Part shown: positions 46,693 through 58,506 of the stretch, piece after piece
How the letters are laid out: each line of letters starts with the position of its first letter
How positions within the stretch are numbered: position 1 is the first letter of the stretch
Assembly: GCA_030765065.1 (NCBI GenBank)
Contig: CM060990.1
Span: 277,911,341-277,975,340 of the forward strand
DNA length: 64,000 nt
Direction of reading: 5' to 3'
Source: Deroplatys truncata
Lineage: Eukaryota; Arthropoda; Insecta; Mantodea; Mantidae
Made by a program: the position numbers and the translations under genes
The notes under the pieces: generated by a model
The model's database searches: none
The model's input: only the letters and a program-made list of their open reading frames with translations
Told to the model about the DNA's origin: nothing

Positions 46693-47366
46693 ACCTCCAT
46701 CAGGCGTGCGTTTTGGTAAAACATCGTTGGTCGTGCGGACCTAGTAGACCCGCACTATATTTTTGTTATTTTTTGTATTTATTTTTTCTTTGGTTTATTT
46801 TCCTTTTTTTCCCTATGTTTACCTTATTTAGGTTAAGTGTACATGGCCTTCATTAGTAGGTATTATCTTACAACATTAAAAGATAAGCTAAAATATGAGT
46901 ATATGTACATTATAAATTGTATTACAATAAGTATAAGGAAATACATTGCCATTTTCAGGTATACATACAACTTGTAATTTCAAATATTGAGTTACTCAGA
47001 ATCATCTATTACCTCTCCTGTGTTTTCCCTGACTAAGCAACTATCACCAATAATTTTAGCATGTTGGCTTAAACAGGGGGGAGTGTTGCATTTCCCAAAT
47101 TCATATTTAGTTTTGCAGCTCTTTTTGTCTTTGCTGCAGGGTTCAATCATTTCCCTTTCAAAGTGGATAGCGGCGTATTTGTCAATCCATCTACTGCGGA
47201 TTCTTCATGTTTATATTTTGTCAAAAGGCCTTTCAAATCACCGGGTAGATTTGATACTGTTGCTCTCCTTTGTAGCTGTTGTGATAGTAAAGCTGAAGAC
47301 AGTGTTTTCAAATACTCTTGCCTTGTGGAATATTTATTTTAGTTTCCAAGGAAAATAACCCCAGAA

Positions 47367-48582
47367 TTAATACCTGCAATGTTCAAGAATATGGTAAAAA
47401 ATTACCATGGGCCACCTTCTCATTGTTTTGGCTACATTGTATGAAGCACACAGTTTATCTACTACATCAACTCCAGATTTAGTGTCGTCATAATGCAGGA
47501 TTATTTCGGACTTTTTCTCAGCACCTTCTGATAACTGTTTGGATGAAACATGTAGACTTGAGAGCAAAACTACTGTTTTACCCTTTTTTGGAACATATGA
47601 AACAAGTGTTTCATTTTTTGTAAAGCCAAATATGCTTTCGTACTGACTGCGGCGTTGTGGATAAGTGAAATTAGTGGGCAATTATTTTTTTGTTCTTTCT
47701 TACTGTACCAACGAAAGAAATTTGTCTTTTGCGCAATTCATTCACAAGTGATACACTGGTACATCAATTATCTGCAACAACATTTCATCCAGTGCCAGAG
47801 ATTGGTTCAGTTAGTCTCAGCACTACAGGCTCTGCCGAATTAGTTTGCAAATATAGTTCGTCCGGCTGCTGTCCACAATAAAGCTCCATAATAGTGGTAT
47901 AAAACAGCTTTGCATCACTCAAATAGAATATCTTCATGCCATATTTGTTTGGATTGGATGGTATATATTGTCTAAAATGACATCAACCACAAAATGCTGG
48001 CAACTGTCCGTTGACAGACATTTTGTCCAGGAGAATAATGCTTCTGACAGTTGTACAAAAATAATGTAAACATTTCTCTAACGGCAGCCAATTTATCCAA
48101 TCTTTGTAGCTTCAGTCTTGAGTTTTTGTCATCATAGCAAATACAGCATGTTCAAAAACTGAATCATTTTTCAGACATAGCCATTCGAAATAGAGGAATT
48201 CCAGGATAATCGGTTTTCCAAAAATCGTGAATATTCTGGCGTCCACCATGAAAAATTCCTGCCAGGTACAATAAGCCTAGGAAAGCTTTTATTTATATTA
48301 CATCTGTAGGTCTGCCGTCTCTTTGACAATCAAATTTGTGCTGCACACTTAAAATGCAAGTATTTGAGCTTTCAACAATCAAATCAACTATATCTTCGGT
48401 AACAAAAAATTTCAAATAATCCATTTCCATTTTCATATTTCTGGTAGCTCCTACTACACCAGGAAGTTTGGCCAAAATATTGCGAGCCCTTGTCTGTGTT
48501 ATTTTGCAAGGTGTATTTTTTCCCCCCATTTTGTTCCATCTCTTCCTGTAAATAATAGCAGAATGTATTGTCATTAACAGTA

Positions 48583-48630
<48 letters not shown>

Positions 48631-48868
48631 ATAATAATAATATGATGTTACCTATAAAATACATGTTATCACACAAGCTGCTTTCATCGTCTTCCTCTTC
48701 ATCTTCATAATCAGTTTCTGAATCTAAAGATCTCGTTTTGAGTTTACCTTCAGAATCAGAATCATCTGATTCATATAAGTTGTCACCCATGGGCAAGGCA
48801 TCATCGCAAAGTAGGCGATGTATTTCTTCCAAATCATTCGGATTTTGTAGATCATACCTTTTAGTCAT
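47367..48868 (-). pseudogene. piggyBac transposase copy 3, degraded
   Basis: Minus strand from the Met near 48868: MTKRYDLQNPNDLEEIHRLL, acidic Ser/Asp/Glu stretch, an (ATT)n interruption at 48582-48642, then KTPCK-like and GKNTPCKITQTRARNILAKL, LPGVVGATRNMKME, DIVDLIVESSNTCI and RDGRPTDVI (48293). Degraded frames give LAGIFHGG, QYIPSNPNKYGMKIF, YCGQQPDE, LTEPISGTG, VVADN and FVGTVRKNK. A last open piece (47681-47367) has FTKNETLVSYVPKKGKTVVL, DDTKSGVDVVDKLCASYNV and MRRWPMVIFYHIL. Order and content are those of full-length piggyBac proteins. The second catalytic Asp (ADN) is followed by a stop. Confidence 0.83.
48582..48642. repeat. (ATT)n / (AAT)n microsatellite
   Basis: About 17 ATT units turning into AAT, so the right end is a short perfect palindrome. 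It lies in the piggyBac copy 3 reading. Confidence 0.93.
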
Positions 48869-49183
48869 GTTCATGACGAAGCAGTAACAGCTCCTTGCAA
48901 TGGCAAAGCAATATTGCACAACTAATGAGGAACAAATCTGTAGCAATATGTAACGAGAGCAGGCACGTGGAGCCTGGTTGACCTGAGCGACACATAACTG
49001 TGGATTAGTCATTCTTCCAGCCAAACAAATAAACAGATAAGGTTGTCGCTTAAGTAAACAATCGAGCAAGGTGTAATGTTAGATGTCCCAGTCAGGCAAT
49101 TGCATAGGTGCGTTCATTCGAAAATTATAAAATTTAAATAAATCCAGGGGTCTCTCAGCCTTTAGCGACTAACGGAGGGTTAA

Positions 49184-49835
49184 TAAAGGTGCAAGCCCCC
49201 ATTAAATCTTCCCCATATTTGCCATTCAGAATGTCTAGCTCACTCACTTCACAAAATTCAATAAACTTTTCACTTTCCTTGTCTATGAACTTGTCTCTGC
49301 TATGTCTTACAGTATCGCTTTTAGTTCTTATATCATTTCCAAATATTGTGACACTCTCTATGTTCACATCTCCGTCACCTATTGTAATGTCCCCTATTAT
49401 TATAACTTCCATTTCCCCGCACTTCTCTCTTGCCCTCTCCATCTCTCTTTCTAGTGCTGTCAGCAAGTCAGGGTTATGATACCACGAAGTGGCCAGTGGA
49501 TTGTACACTATACCTAGGTAAATAGTACTCTCAATGTTTATCATCCATTATCACCCACAAAACATTTTTTACCCTTGACCACGTTTCTCGTATTACTTTA
49601 TTTAGGGATTTCCTTACAAAAAAGCCCACATCTCCAGACACTCTCCCCTTCAATGCTCCTGTTTCTCCTTTTAGCCCAACATATGTAAAATCCTTTAACT
49701 CTATAGTTTCTTCCTTTAATCAAGTTTCGACTACGCCCAGATAATCAGTCTTATCCAGCAACTGTTGCACTTTTCCCGAAAATATTATTTTTCAGACCCT
49801 CGCAGTTCCAAAAACCTAACATATTGACTTTTTGC
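49184..49835 (-). pseudogene. LINE 2 ORF2: APE endonuclease, first part
   Basis: Minus strand from about 49835: MLGFWNCEGLKN (Asn motif), LLDKTDYLGVVETWLKEE (catalytic Glu), GDVGFFVRKSLNKVIRE, then 49544-49184: IYLGIVYNPLATSW, EVIIIGDITIGDG (Asp; the usual GDFN is changed), FCEVSELDILNGKYGED and GACTFIN, where the piggyBac starts. It continues at 46688 with KNGQSVIDFV. Several stops are present upstream. Confidence 0.75.
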
Positions 49836-50268
49836 ATTCCCTATTGCGACCCAGTTCTGCTCCTAAATTTATCTAATAACTTCTTGCTTCTTAATTCAAT
49901 ACCCCTCCCTTCTCTTGATGTTCCCTCATTATTATCTAGGACCAATAGACTTCCATTCGGTGTTGAAATAATACTTTCTCCCCCCTCTTCTGTCCCACTG
50001 CTCTGTGACCATGCCTCCGCTCCTCCTCCTGCTAATCCACATGCTACTTGGATCTCCTTCCTCGGTGAAATAAGCTTCCTAGTTGTAATCTTTCTTTCTT
50101 CCGTTCCTGATATATACTTTCAGACATCAGCATGACTATCTACTGACATAATTATTTCTCTGTCGTCATTCTCCTGTGCCAATGGCATACGTTTGCTCTG
50201 TCTAGCCCACAAATTTGTACCAGCTGGTGTTAAAGTGCCCTTTGGACTTCCTATGCATGCTCGCTCCA

Positions 50269-51122
50269 TTACTCTGGCCATTGATGAATCGAGCTGAGTA
50301 ATTTCCTGCTCCTGCGGTTTGGTGTTTCTTGTAAATCCACTACTTTACCATCGATCCACAAACTTAAATTCCTAATACATGCCTGTTTCCCTTCCATTTT
50401 CGCTTCCTTCATTTGATGTATAAGTTCCTTCTTCCTAGCGCATTGTTCCACTGATGAATCCTTGTTTATAAAAATATCTGTTCCTTTTAACAACTTCGTC
50501 TTTAACACTTCATACACAAACTGTACAGAAGTAAATCGCAAAATTATCAATCTTGTTCTGCTTTGCTTTCCCACTCTGAAGGCTTCAGCAATCTCCCAAA
50601 CCTGTAATTCTATTTCCAGTCTTCCATCCAAAATTTCCTTGAACTCTAGTGCGGGCCATACACCCCTCCTTTCCTTCACTCCAGCAATAACTAGGTTGAA
50701 GAACCTTCTATATCTCTCTTCCAGAGACTCTACTCTCCTTTTAACATTCTGTACCTCTACTATCATATCTTGCACCTCATTTCTTATTTATTCCTTAATT
50801 TCCATAGTTCTTTCTCCACCCCATTCAGTTTAGTAGCAATTTTCTCATCCATAATCTTTATTCTATCCAAAATTTCCTCCATGACAGCCTGATTCCCATT
50901 AGGTCCGGGGTTGATTTCGACTCCACCAATTATCAATAAAGTGGCTATTACACTAAGTAGAAGAAATATATTTACCATCTCTTCTAAGCCCTGTTTCATT
51001 TTATTCTCACTCCACTTTGTATTACTGAAGGCTCCAATTCTTTCTCTGTATACTTCAATACTTACTCCCATTGTCTCATATTCTTTTTTTCCTTCCATTC
51101 CAGGAGCTGACAACTCACACAT
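50269..51122 (-). pseudogene. LINE 2 ORF1 with hydrophobic leader, 2A-like NPGP motif and RRM-like domain
   Basis: Minus strand: a short N-terminus, then a hydrophobic segment FLLLSVIATLLII followed directly by GGVEINPGP (50901-50927 for the motif), then a coiled-coil-like stretch. After a frameshift near 50780 (51122-50784 into 50775-50269) comes VQNVKRRVESLEERYRRFFN, a coiled coil leading to LVIAGVKE and an RRM-like region with RLIILRFTSVQFVYEVLKT, LLKGTDIFINKD and ARKKELIHQMKEAK. This is the usual make-up of an RNA-binding LINE ORF1p. The canonical 2A Asp (GDVExNPGP) is Gly here. ORF1p would coat element RNA. Confidence 0.75.
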
Positions 51123-51567
51123 CCTCTCTTTTCGACAGCAAGCTTAGCACTCCTACAACTAATATCATGTATCTGTTAATGATACAATTGTAAAATTTAA
51201 ATCGAGAATGAATATATTTGTATATATCTGACACAATGTCCTTTGCCATCTTTTGTTTTGCTAAGAATGTAATTATCATGTGAAATGTAAACATGAAGTA
51301 TATAAAGTGGGAAAAGAAGTGAATATGTAGACAATAAAATGAGTTGAGTTTCTTTTATTACTTTATTCATCTGTTTAAGAATACAAAATATCATATCAGT
51401 TTCCTCATCTTCTGAAAACTCTTCTACTCTCCCGCTTGTTTCCAGATTCATGTAAAGACCATGGCACTCTGTGTGAATCAGAGGAAGAAGACTTAGTAAG
51501 TCCTTCTTTAGTGGGTTGACAATGGTTCATTATAACAATTCTTCAGCAATGGCATAGGCCATTTCAC

Positions 51568-52990
51568 TCACTTAGATCGCCTCATGTCTAGTACCCGGAA
51601 GACTTCATCAAGAGCATATTTGAATTTTATTACCCCAAAAGTTTTCTCACATCTGAAACATTTTATTTCAAGCCAGCTCACTTTCCTTTCTTCTGTGTCA
51701 ATGTTCCTTCTAGTCATATATTCCTGAACTAACTCTGAAAATAACATGAAGTCGTCTTGAAACATTTCTTGAACTAGAAATGGTTATGTGCCTCTTACAG
51801 TTCAGACAAATTGGAACCAAACTCACGGAACCATGATTAGTAGTTCAGCAGTGTTCTTTAACCTCTGAATGCAGCATGGTCATCATCCCATTCCAGGTGC
51901 ATATGTCCTGGTAAGAGAAACTTCAGATCTACACAATCAACAAGGATGCTTCTGCTGACAAAAAAATTAAAACATGGCAGACATGTTGGTATTCCATTCT
52001 GTCACCTGCATGTGTCCAAGTAAGTTATCACATGGGCCACATTTTCGAGCATACTTTCAAGCTTTCTTTAGAATGAAGGAAGCAACCTCTTCTGATTGTC
52101 TTTTATACCAATTGCTTCATGCCACATAGCAAGCTGTTGTGGCTCCATCGGTGTGAAATCCCGAATTGTCAAATTGATATTGAAAGGAGACATTTGTAAA
52201 AAGAATGTCTGCAGTAAGTGAAGGGGTATCTAAGACTTTCTGGAGATCAAATTCTAATAGTCTCATTGCTGGGTCTTCTTTAGCCTTATGTTTGTCAGTT
52301 TCCTTTGATTTGTAGCCTAAATCCGCAAGTTCTTTATGCTGGTTATGTTCTGTAGTCAACCGGTTCCTTTCCATTGGATCGCTACTTTGCTTGATTTTCA
52401 AATTGTAGGAGTCACAAGTCTTGTATGTATCAACATATGGCTGTTTAAAAGAGTATCCCATTATTTAAATAAGTAAGCCAAATGAATCGGCATTTTGGTG
52501 TTCACTTTTGTATTCATTATACAGCATTCATATATTTAGATGGTTCTTTAAGAGCTTCTTCCATGTGTCCCTTCTTGAATAATGACTTTCTATTTAGGGC
52601 ATTTCTGTATATGCTCTAACATAGCTTTCCATTCTTCGGTCTTCTGGTTTATTGGCTCATGTCAACCTCTTTGACCATCAAGAGAAGTAACTGGTCTTGC
52701 AGAATCTTGAACTTGTTAATCCATAAACTGCTTGAAACACCTTTTTGCAGACCAGCTCGATATTCCCATTTAATTTCAAACCATATTGAGCAGTGATTTG
52801 CCTATTGTGTTTGACACCAGTTTTTCCTCTGCCCTTTCTTTTGCCACCTTTGTTGAATATTGATGTTCCTGCAGCCAAAATTTTATTTTGTTCTGCTTTC
52901 GTGCATTTATAAAATTGTACATGAAAAGCCCTTTGCTATTCATTTATTTTGCAAAGCATCGTTTATGGAACATTTATCAACTGGTTGGAA
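51568..52990 (-). pseudogene. Relic of an unnamed insect family (DUF7869-like)
   Basis: Minus strand: KRKGRGKTGVKHNR, LVCKKVFQAVYGLTSSR (52870-52690), then a degraded link, then 52461-52117: DTYKTCDSYNLKIKQS, ERNRLTTEHNQHKELAD, KAKEDPAMRLLEFDLQKVLD and TADILF. The end at 51765-51568 reads DFMLFSELVQEYMTRRNI and FGVIKFKYALDEVFRVLDMR. I recognise this order (CKK.F...GI, C..C..., EH..H...A, FDL...L..P, GVI.FKYS) from a repetitive, uncharacterised insect protein family that I believe carries a DUF7869-type domain, probably a DNA-transposon protein. The name is tentative. The central part is lost and frames are broken. Confidence 0.55.
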
Positions 52991-55100
52991 TAATTTCTCA
53001 GAAATAATCTTGCCATCTCTATTCATGACCCTTTTCCCATGGTCACATAATTACTTTTGTTGTTTTCAAGTATTTACTCTTCTTTTCTTCCACGGTGGAG
53101 AGTCTTCTATATAATTGTTTTCAAATTCCAAAAGGTCGGAGAAGACTCATTGTCAGCCGCCATAACTTGATATGTCAGACATATCACGGAATTCTGATTA
53201 GCCCTAGTAGTTAAGACAAGATGCCAGTTCCTGATGTGTACGACTTATCAAGTTTTGCCATTGTACAACTAGAAAGCTTTGGACACATTTGAATCTTGTA
53301 CTCAGTATTTACCTCACTAAAAATAATCACATCCATATCTGCTTTTACCATCGTATTCTCTGCTAAAACCTCTATATATTGGTGTTAAAAATACCAAAAA
53401 TAAATATTTCTCAAATATTTTTTTGACATATCCAGTTCTGCCTTTGTAACACAGAAATACAGGACAAAATAAATCACTCGTTATAACTGAACTACGTTGA
53501 ACCACTGTTGTCGATGCTGAAGAGCCAGACACTAACATGACCTACACTGCACCAGCAAGGAACATGTGCCTACACTTCCAGTAGAAAAAAAGCTTAAGTG
53601 GGTTCACAGTTCACTGAGTCACTCCATACTTGAAGTGTGAAATCCGCCCCTCCTAATCCATCTCCATCATTAATTTGAACTCTGTTATTACTTACTATCC
53701 TACTGAACATATATTCCGCTTTCACTGTTGACTTTAACAGTAAGCCTTCACAGGTCATTAATCTTTGGTCATTTAAAAAGAAGAAAGTTATATGTACCAA
53801 AATCTGCACTATTAAAATGCAACTTGTTTACCACCAAAACAGTCAAGAATTTAATTTCAAATAATAGACTTAAATTTATTGTAAAATGTCAATATTATTA
53901 GTAGTGTGCAGCCTAACACAATCTTGCATGAAGCACTGGTGTTGAGAGAAAGTTGTTGCAAAAAGCTGTGGAATTAAATTCCTTTACAGCTTTCAAATTA
54001 ACACTGTCTATAACATCCTTAAAGATTAGCCAGAAACTCAGGGAGTAGCTCAATGGTTACCCTCTTAAGCAATAATTACTTCTGGATCTGCAGTTGCCCA
54101 AAATTACCACACAGTTTAAAGGCTAGTTCAGAATAACCAAGATCGGTAACCAGAATGAGAATGACAAAGTTAAACTACATGTATTGTAATGTGAGTGTTC
54201 ACAATTAACAGGAAGCTTTATCGGGTCTTGGGAACAGGAAAGAAGACTTGGTCAAGTTTTAACTTTCTCGTTCTTGTTCCCGGGCATGCATATTAGATCC
54301 ATATTGTGCATATTAGACTCTTCACTGTAGAAATTATTTAAGCAGCCATGACATGAAACAGCCACTAGAGCCCTCTCTTGTAGCAAGATGGAAAAATGAA
54401 ACTGGAAGAAATTCTAGAATATGTGTGACCTCAGCTCAGATCCTGACACCTGCAGATCCACTGAAGGTTGGTTTTTCTACTGAAAGCGTCTGTAGTTTGT
54501 TTATATGCAACTCAAAACTGGCTATTGCCTAAAAAATAGCAAAACTACAAAGAACTGAAAAAGCAGTGGAAATTAACAAACCACTTTAGTGAATGTCATT
54601 ATTAAAGAATGAAAGCTTGATACAACTACAGGAATCAGAAATACTTGTGGATCTGCATTTATATATACATAAGAGAGAAATGCGCACAAGATGTGCAAAG
54701 ATTAGATGGGGTGTTCCACTTGTTCAGTGGTTCCTTTTGTACAGAACTCCAATATTGGCTTTCCAAGTTTTTTTACAATAGAGTACATGGTATCATTCAC
54801 AAATTTGATTACAACTTTCACATATGCAGTTGCTGTCAGGATCATGGAAGTCTTTTGTTTTACATACCTTGTGGTGATAGCCATGCACAGTCACTCAGTT
54901 GATGAAGTGTTGAAAATCTTGACTGGTGTTCATTCAGGATTTGTTCAGCATAGCTTCGGTCACATAGAACTCTATTCGGATTTTTCCTCTTTTTATTTTC
55001 CTTTTCTCTGTGTATGGCAGTTGAAATGTAGTCCTCAGGTTCTCTATCAGTAATGTTTCTTTGGCAAGCTTGTACACTACCCTGGGCCCAGAACTGCTTT
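52991..55100. other. Non-coding sequence, nothing supported
   Basis: Short frames on both strands without motif. No element ends seen. Confidence 0.35.
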
Positions 55101-55103
55101 TAG

Positions 55104-55910
55104 TTAGCATGCTTTTACTGCTTCCAGGTTAAGATCTCTAATGCCCAGCTTCTCCCAGATTATTTCACCATAAGTTAGAATTGGGGTTATGTTTGTGTTG
55201 AACCATAGCAATACTGTTTCCAGAGACAGTTTTGTTGAGGTTTCAATGTCGTGTATTACTTTTGTGGCTACTGCTGCTGTTCTCGACTTCACATGGATTC
55301 TGTAAGATTTTATGGTGGTCTTAAGTGTTAGGCCTAGGCATTTAGAATAGTTAACTGTATTTAATGGTGTATTTCAAAATGTGATTTTGTCTTCTTGATT
55401 TACCCTCATATCTTTTCTTAGTCATTTGGACTATTTTCTGTCTGTTAATGTTCAGTTTGTTGTCTTCTGCCCATTTCCCCCAGTGCGTTGACCACCTTTT
55501 ATAGCTCCAGCTTATTGCTTGCTGCGATTGTATGTCATTAGCATAGATATTATCTTTTACACTTTCTGCTTCTTGTCTTATATGCTGTACAATGCTTAAG
55601 TTGCTATGTTGAACAGGAGGGCTGAGAGGATCCCCTTGAAAAACCCCATTTGTCTGGACAATTCTCTTCTCTTTGAGGTGGCTATATTGTAATCTATGTA
55701 GATGATATTTGTGGCAAGTATGTTGCATACTAATGTTGCTATATGTTTGCATTCCACTTCCATGTGTTTTAATTTTGAAAGGCTGGTTGAACGCTTTGCA
55801 GCAGCCAACAAACACTGTGTAGAACTTTCCTTTTGGTGTTCTGAGGCTCTCTTCTATATTCTCTATCAGATTCTGTATTGCTTGTAGCATGTTTCTTCCC
55901 ACTCTGAAGC
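55104..55910 (-). pseudogene. Non-LTR reverse transcriptase fragment
   Basis: Minus strand from about 55902: GRNMLQAIQNLIENIEESLR, KFYTVFVGCCKAFN (an RT block where FVDxxKAF is usual), then in shifting frames GVFQGDPLSP, NIATLS, IYANDIQSQQ (where YADD is usual), KWAEDNKLNINRQKIVQMT. The C-terminal piece (55292-55104) has LSLETVLLWFNTNITPILTYG and IWEKLGIRDLNLEAVKAC. This is a LINE-type RT with both catalytic motifs damaged; the clade is not assigned. The endonuclease is absent. Confidence 0.7.
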
Positions 55911-57199
55911 TATAACGCTCTTCTGCAATGTAATGAATCTACAATTAAAAAACACTTATACTATTGAATTTTGACATTGGCAACCCACATTATGTCAGCT
56001 GAACTGGAAGCAGGTGAAAAAAAATATTATTGGTCAGTTAGAAACAAATGAAATCCCAATGCACAACATCCACTTTCCACTGTGTTAAAGATATGGTCAT
56101 CGATATGCATTCCCATTTTCATTACCGGGCTATTGTGAACCAAAATTCTGTATGCTGTTTTGCTTCCTGTTCTTGTTTCCATTCTCGGGTTATTGTGAAA
56201 CAGCCTTAAATGAATTGTAATTACAACCACCACCTCTCCTTGATTATTCTACCCTTAATTAGCAAAAGAGCATTGTTTGCATCTTTTGTTCACTTGTGAC
56301 TTAATGTATAATTTTCATCTATTAGGTTGCATGTAGAGATAATTTTTAAGAGTATGCTGTACTTTATATCTGGATCCCTAGTTACAATATTAGCTTTCTT
56401 TCAGTATCATTTTGTTACAACTCTTAATGATTTCAGTATGGTTAGCAGAGGATACAAGTTTGTGTTTAATACTTTTTAGTTCAAATAATCTTCCTTCTCA
56501 TGAAGTTAATGAGAGGTGTTTCAATGAACCCAATTTGTGCAAAAAGTTGCTTGAAAACCCCTTAGTCAGAACTCGGCATAAAACTAGAGTTAAAATAAAA
56601 ATAGGATAGTTGGAGATTCTGTTGCCTTTTAAGTCTTCCCATATCAATTCAGTTGATTTGCTAGCAAAGCATCAATAACTACATTGCTTAACACAGCATA
56701 GTTCTTCCAATGCTGATGCAGTTATTCTGCGTAGTCATGTAGTGACTACTTGTGTAAGACTAAACAAAAAGCTGAATCATTTCAATTGCCATCCTGAATG
56801 TTTTTTTATTACACATGGTTCCCATAATTAAATATGTGCACAGAAATAAAATGCTATGTTATGAGTTTCATCAATCATGCTGAGCTTAAATAATGGTTAG
56901 CTACAGCTAATTTTAACAAGCATCAATTTCTGGAAACAATTACAGCAGCCTGTGCACACATCTTATGACTACGAGCATACTTCATTGGAATGTCCTCTGA
57001 TCTAGTTATCTAGCAGTAATATCACAAGATGTCTTAGTGGCATCTATCTGCTATTTAAATAGTTTTGATCATTCAATATCAGTTTAACTGCATACTCTTC
57101 ACGTGCTGAGTGGAATGAAATTGAAGCATAAATGAGCCTGGTGTCCTTATCTCTAAATTTTCCAATATTTATTTTCAGAAAGGAGAAAACCAGAAGGAA
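55911..57199. other. Non-coding sequence, nothing supported
   Basis: AT-rich, no recognisable motif. It ends at the ACAG duplication of LTR element 2. Confidence 0.35.
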
Positions 57200-57203
57200 A
57201 CAG
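57200..57203. repeat. Target-site duplication ACAG, left copy of LTR element 2
   Basis: ACAG precedes the 5' LTR; the same four bases are at 61541-61544 after the 3' LTR. Confidence 0.87.
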
Positions 57204-58240
57204 TGATACGGTAATTTGTATCACAAATTACTCAAATGTAAATAATTATTTTAATATAAATATGTATTTTTAAGTAACATTGATTTCAGAGGTTTGTTAA
57301 TTGTAATTATTATTGGTAAATAATAATATATGGCTTTACTGAAACTGTAAGTAATGGCGCAGGAATACAGCGATGGGGTGAGTTGTTTATCGTTGCCGGG
57401 AACCAGGAAGTTACGTAATGTTTCGCGCCTTTTCGGTAAAAAAAGCTTCTAGAACATTTTCTAAATCAATATGTATTAGTGGTTTTCATTGGATAGTAAA
57501 ATAGACGCTAATGTTGGCGCGTTTTATTAGCCAATAGCATTTCATTTATAATCTCTAGGTGTATCTTAAGGCAAGCCTATAAATAGCCATGCTCGAAGTC
57601 GGTCGCCCCGCAGTTATACAAAATTCTCCGTACACTCCACGTCGATCCCGCAGTTCAACAAGATTCTTAGTACACTACATGTCGCCAATCAGTCCTTCAT
57701 TTCGTCATAAGTTACACGCAGCAGAAGTACGAGAAATCTTATAAAATATTCTAAAGTTAAATATACAAAGTTGAAGTACGTGAGTTAAAAGTGATAAGAA
57801 GTTATTATAAACAGTTTCAGTATGGCGATTATCTAGATAAATCTGTGAAAGTGTTAGTGCACGTGTTCGACAATAAAACATTATAAAACACATTTCTTCA
57901 CTAGTAATTTTTGGATAAAAGATTCCTTTCCGCTTCACAACCTGTAAGAAAAACATGCCTACCCAGATCAGATGATAGCTAGCCGGTGGACATTTAAAAC
58001 TGATACAAATTGCTACGCCAGAGGGAACTACAAACAGAACAAATGAACCAACCAACGTATGACGTCACACAAGATGGCTTCGCGTGAAGTAAACACATAT
58101 TTGCTCTCGTAAATTGGCTTCCACAACGTGGTGCTATAAACATATATACAAATTGCTATCACAAATTGGCTCCCATACGTGGGGTAGTTAAAGTTATGTA
58201 AACAAACATTTATTTGCAACATACAATTGGTTCTCTCGCA
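57204..58240 (+). repeat. 5' LTR of element 2
   Basis: 1037 bp. TATAAATA at 57578-57585, AATAAA at 57872-57877, two PBS-like motifs inside (58115-58134 and 58167-58185). Confidence 0.93.
57578..57585 (+). promoter_or_regulatory. TATA box of 5' LTR, element 2
   Basis: TATAAATA; a second copy in the 3' LTR is at 60878-60885. The start of transcription is inferred to lie near 57610. Confidence 0.6.
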
Positions 58241-58333
58241 AATTGGCGCACAACGTGGGGCTCAACAACAAAATTACGTAAAAACATATTACGTAAGCTA
58301 TACCGCATCAAATTGGCGCCATCAACGTGGGGC
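58115..58333 (+). repeat. Tandem array of four PBS-like motifs (element 2)
   Basis: Motifs begin at 58115 (TGGCTTCCACAACGTGGTGC), 58167 (TGGCTCCCATACGTGGGGT), 58244 (TGGCGCACAACGTGGGGC, the PBS) and 58314 (TGGCGCCATCAACGTGGGGC), spaced 52, 77 and 70 bp. The 58167 motif and its right flank (AGTTAAAGTTATGTAAACAA) correspond to the PBS at 5443 of element 1, but here they lie inside the LTR. Confidence 0.85.
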
Positions 58334-58506
58334 GAAGTGACCAGGAAAGGAAGGCGAAGTGACCAGGAAAGGAAGGCGAAGTGACCAGGAAAGGAAGGCG
58401 AAGTGACCAGGAAAGGAAGGCGAAGTGACCAGGAAAGGAAGGCGAAGTGACCAGGAAAGGAAGGCGAAGTGACCAGGAAAGGAAGGCGAAGTGACCAGGA
58501 AAGGAT
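58334..58506 (+). repeat. 22-bp tandem repeat, eight copies
   Basis: Unit GAAGTGACCAGGAAAGGAAGGC repeated with no visible variation; copies begin every 22 bp from about 58335, the last one partial. Element 1 has only one good and two degenerate units (5597-5655). It starts immediately after the last PBS-like motif. Because 22 is not a multiple of 3, the minus-strand frames across it show shifting repeats and are artefacts. Confidence 0.95.

Larger units (their letters stand above)
46693..49179 (-). mobile_element. piggyBac-like transposon copy 3, inside LINE 2
   Basis: 2487 bp flanked by TTAA at 46689-46692 and 49180-49183. Terminal repeats: ACCTCCATCAGGCG at one end and, read inward, CCCTCCGTTAGTCG at the other. 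Removing the element and one TTAA rejoins the LINE endonuclease reading CTFIN with KNGQSVIDFV, which matches the usual TF.S..G.S.ID.V motif. The transposase lies on the minus strand. Confidence 0.92.
43838..51150 (-). mobile_element. APE-type LINE 2, minus strand, interrupted by piggyBac copy 3
   Basis: The minus-strand order is ORF1 (51122-50269), endonuclease (about 49835-49184), an interruption by piggyBac copy 3, the rest of the endonuclease (about 46688-46500), RT (about 46320-44920), a C-terminal region with CCHC (to about 44180), a short 3' UTR and an (ATT)n tail. Without the piggyBac it is about 4.8 kb. The clade is not certain; an RRM-type ORF1, APE nuclease, terminal CCHC and trinucleotide tail suggest the I/Jockey/R1 side of the tree. 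Multiple frame breaks make it inactive. Confidence 0.78.

Noticed and set aside
48582..48642. CRISPR-like or other array from regular repeats
   Set aside because: Simple trinucleotide repeat without spacers. No CRISPR, operon or bacterial feature occurs anywhere in the window.
53990..56230. Repeated words such as GGAACAGGAAAG and TTCCTGTTCTTG suggesting a MITE pair
   Set aside because: Matches are short and no symmetrical ends or duplication could be placed.
57705..58055. Matching minus-strand 116-codon frames in both LTRs of element 2 (also 61005-61355)
   Set aside because: They are duplicated only because the LTR is duplicated; there is no homologous frame in element 1 and no motif.
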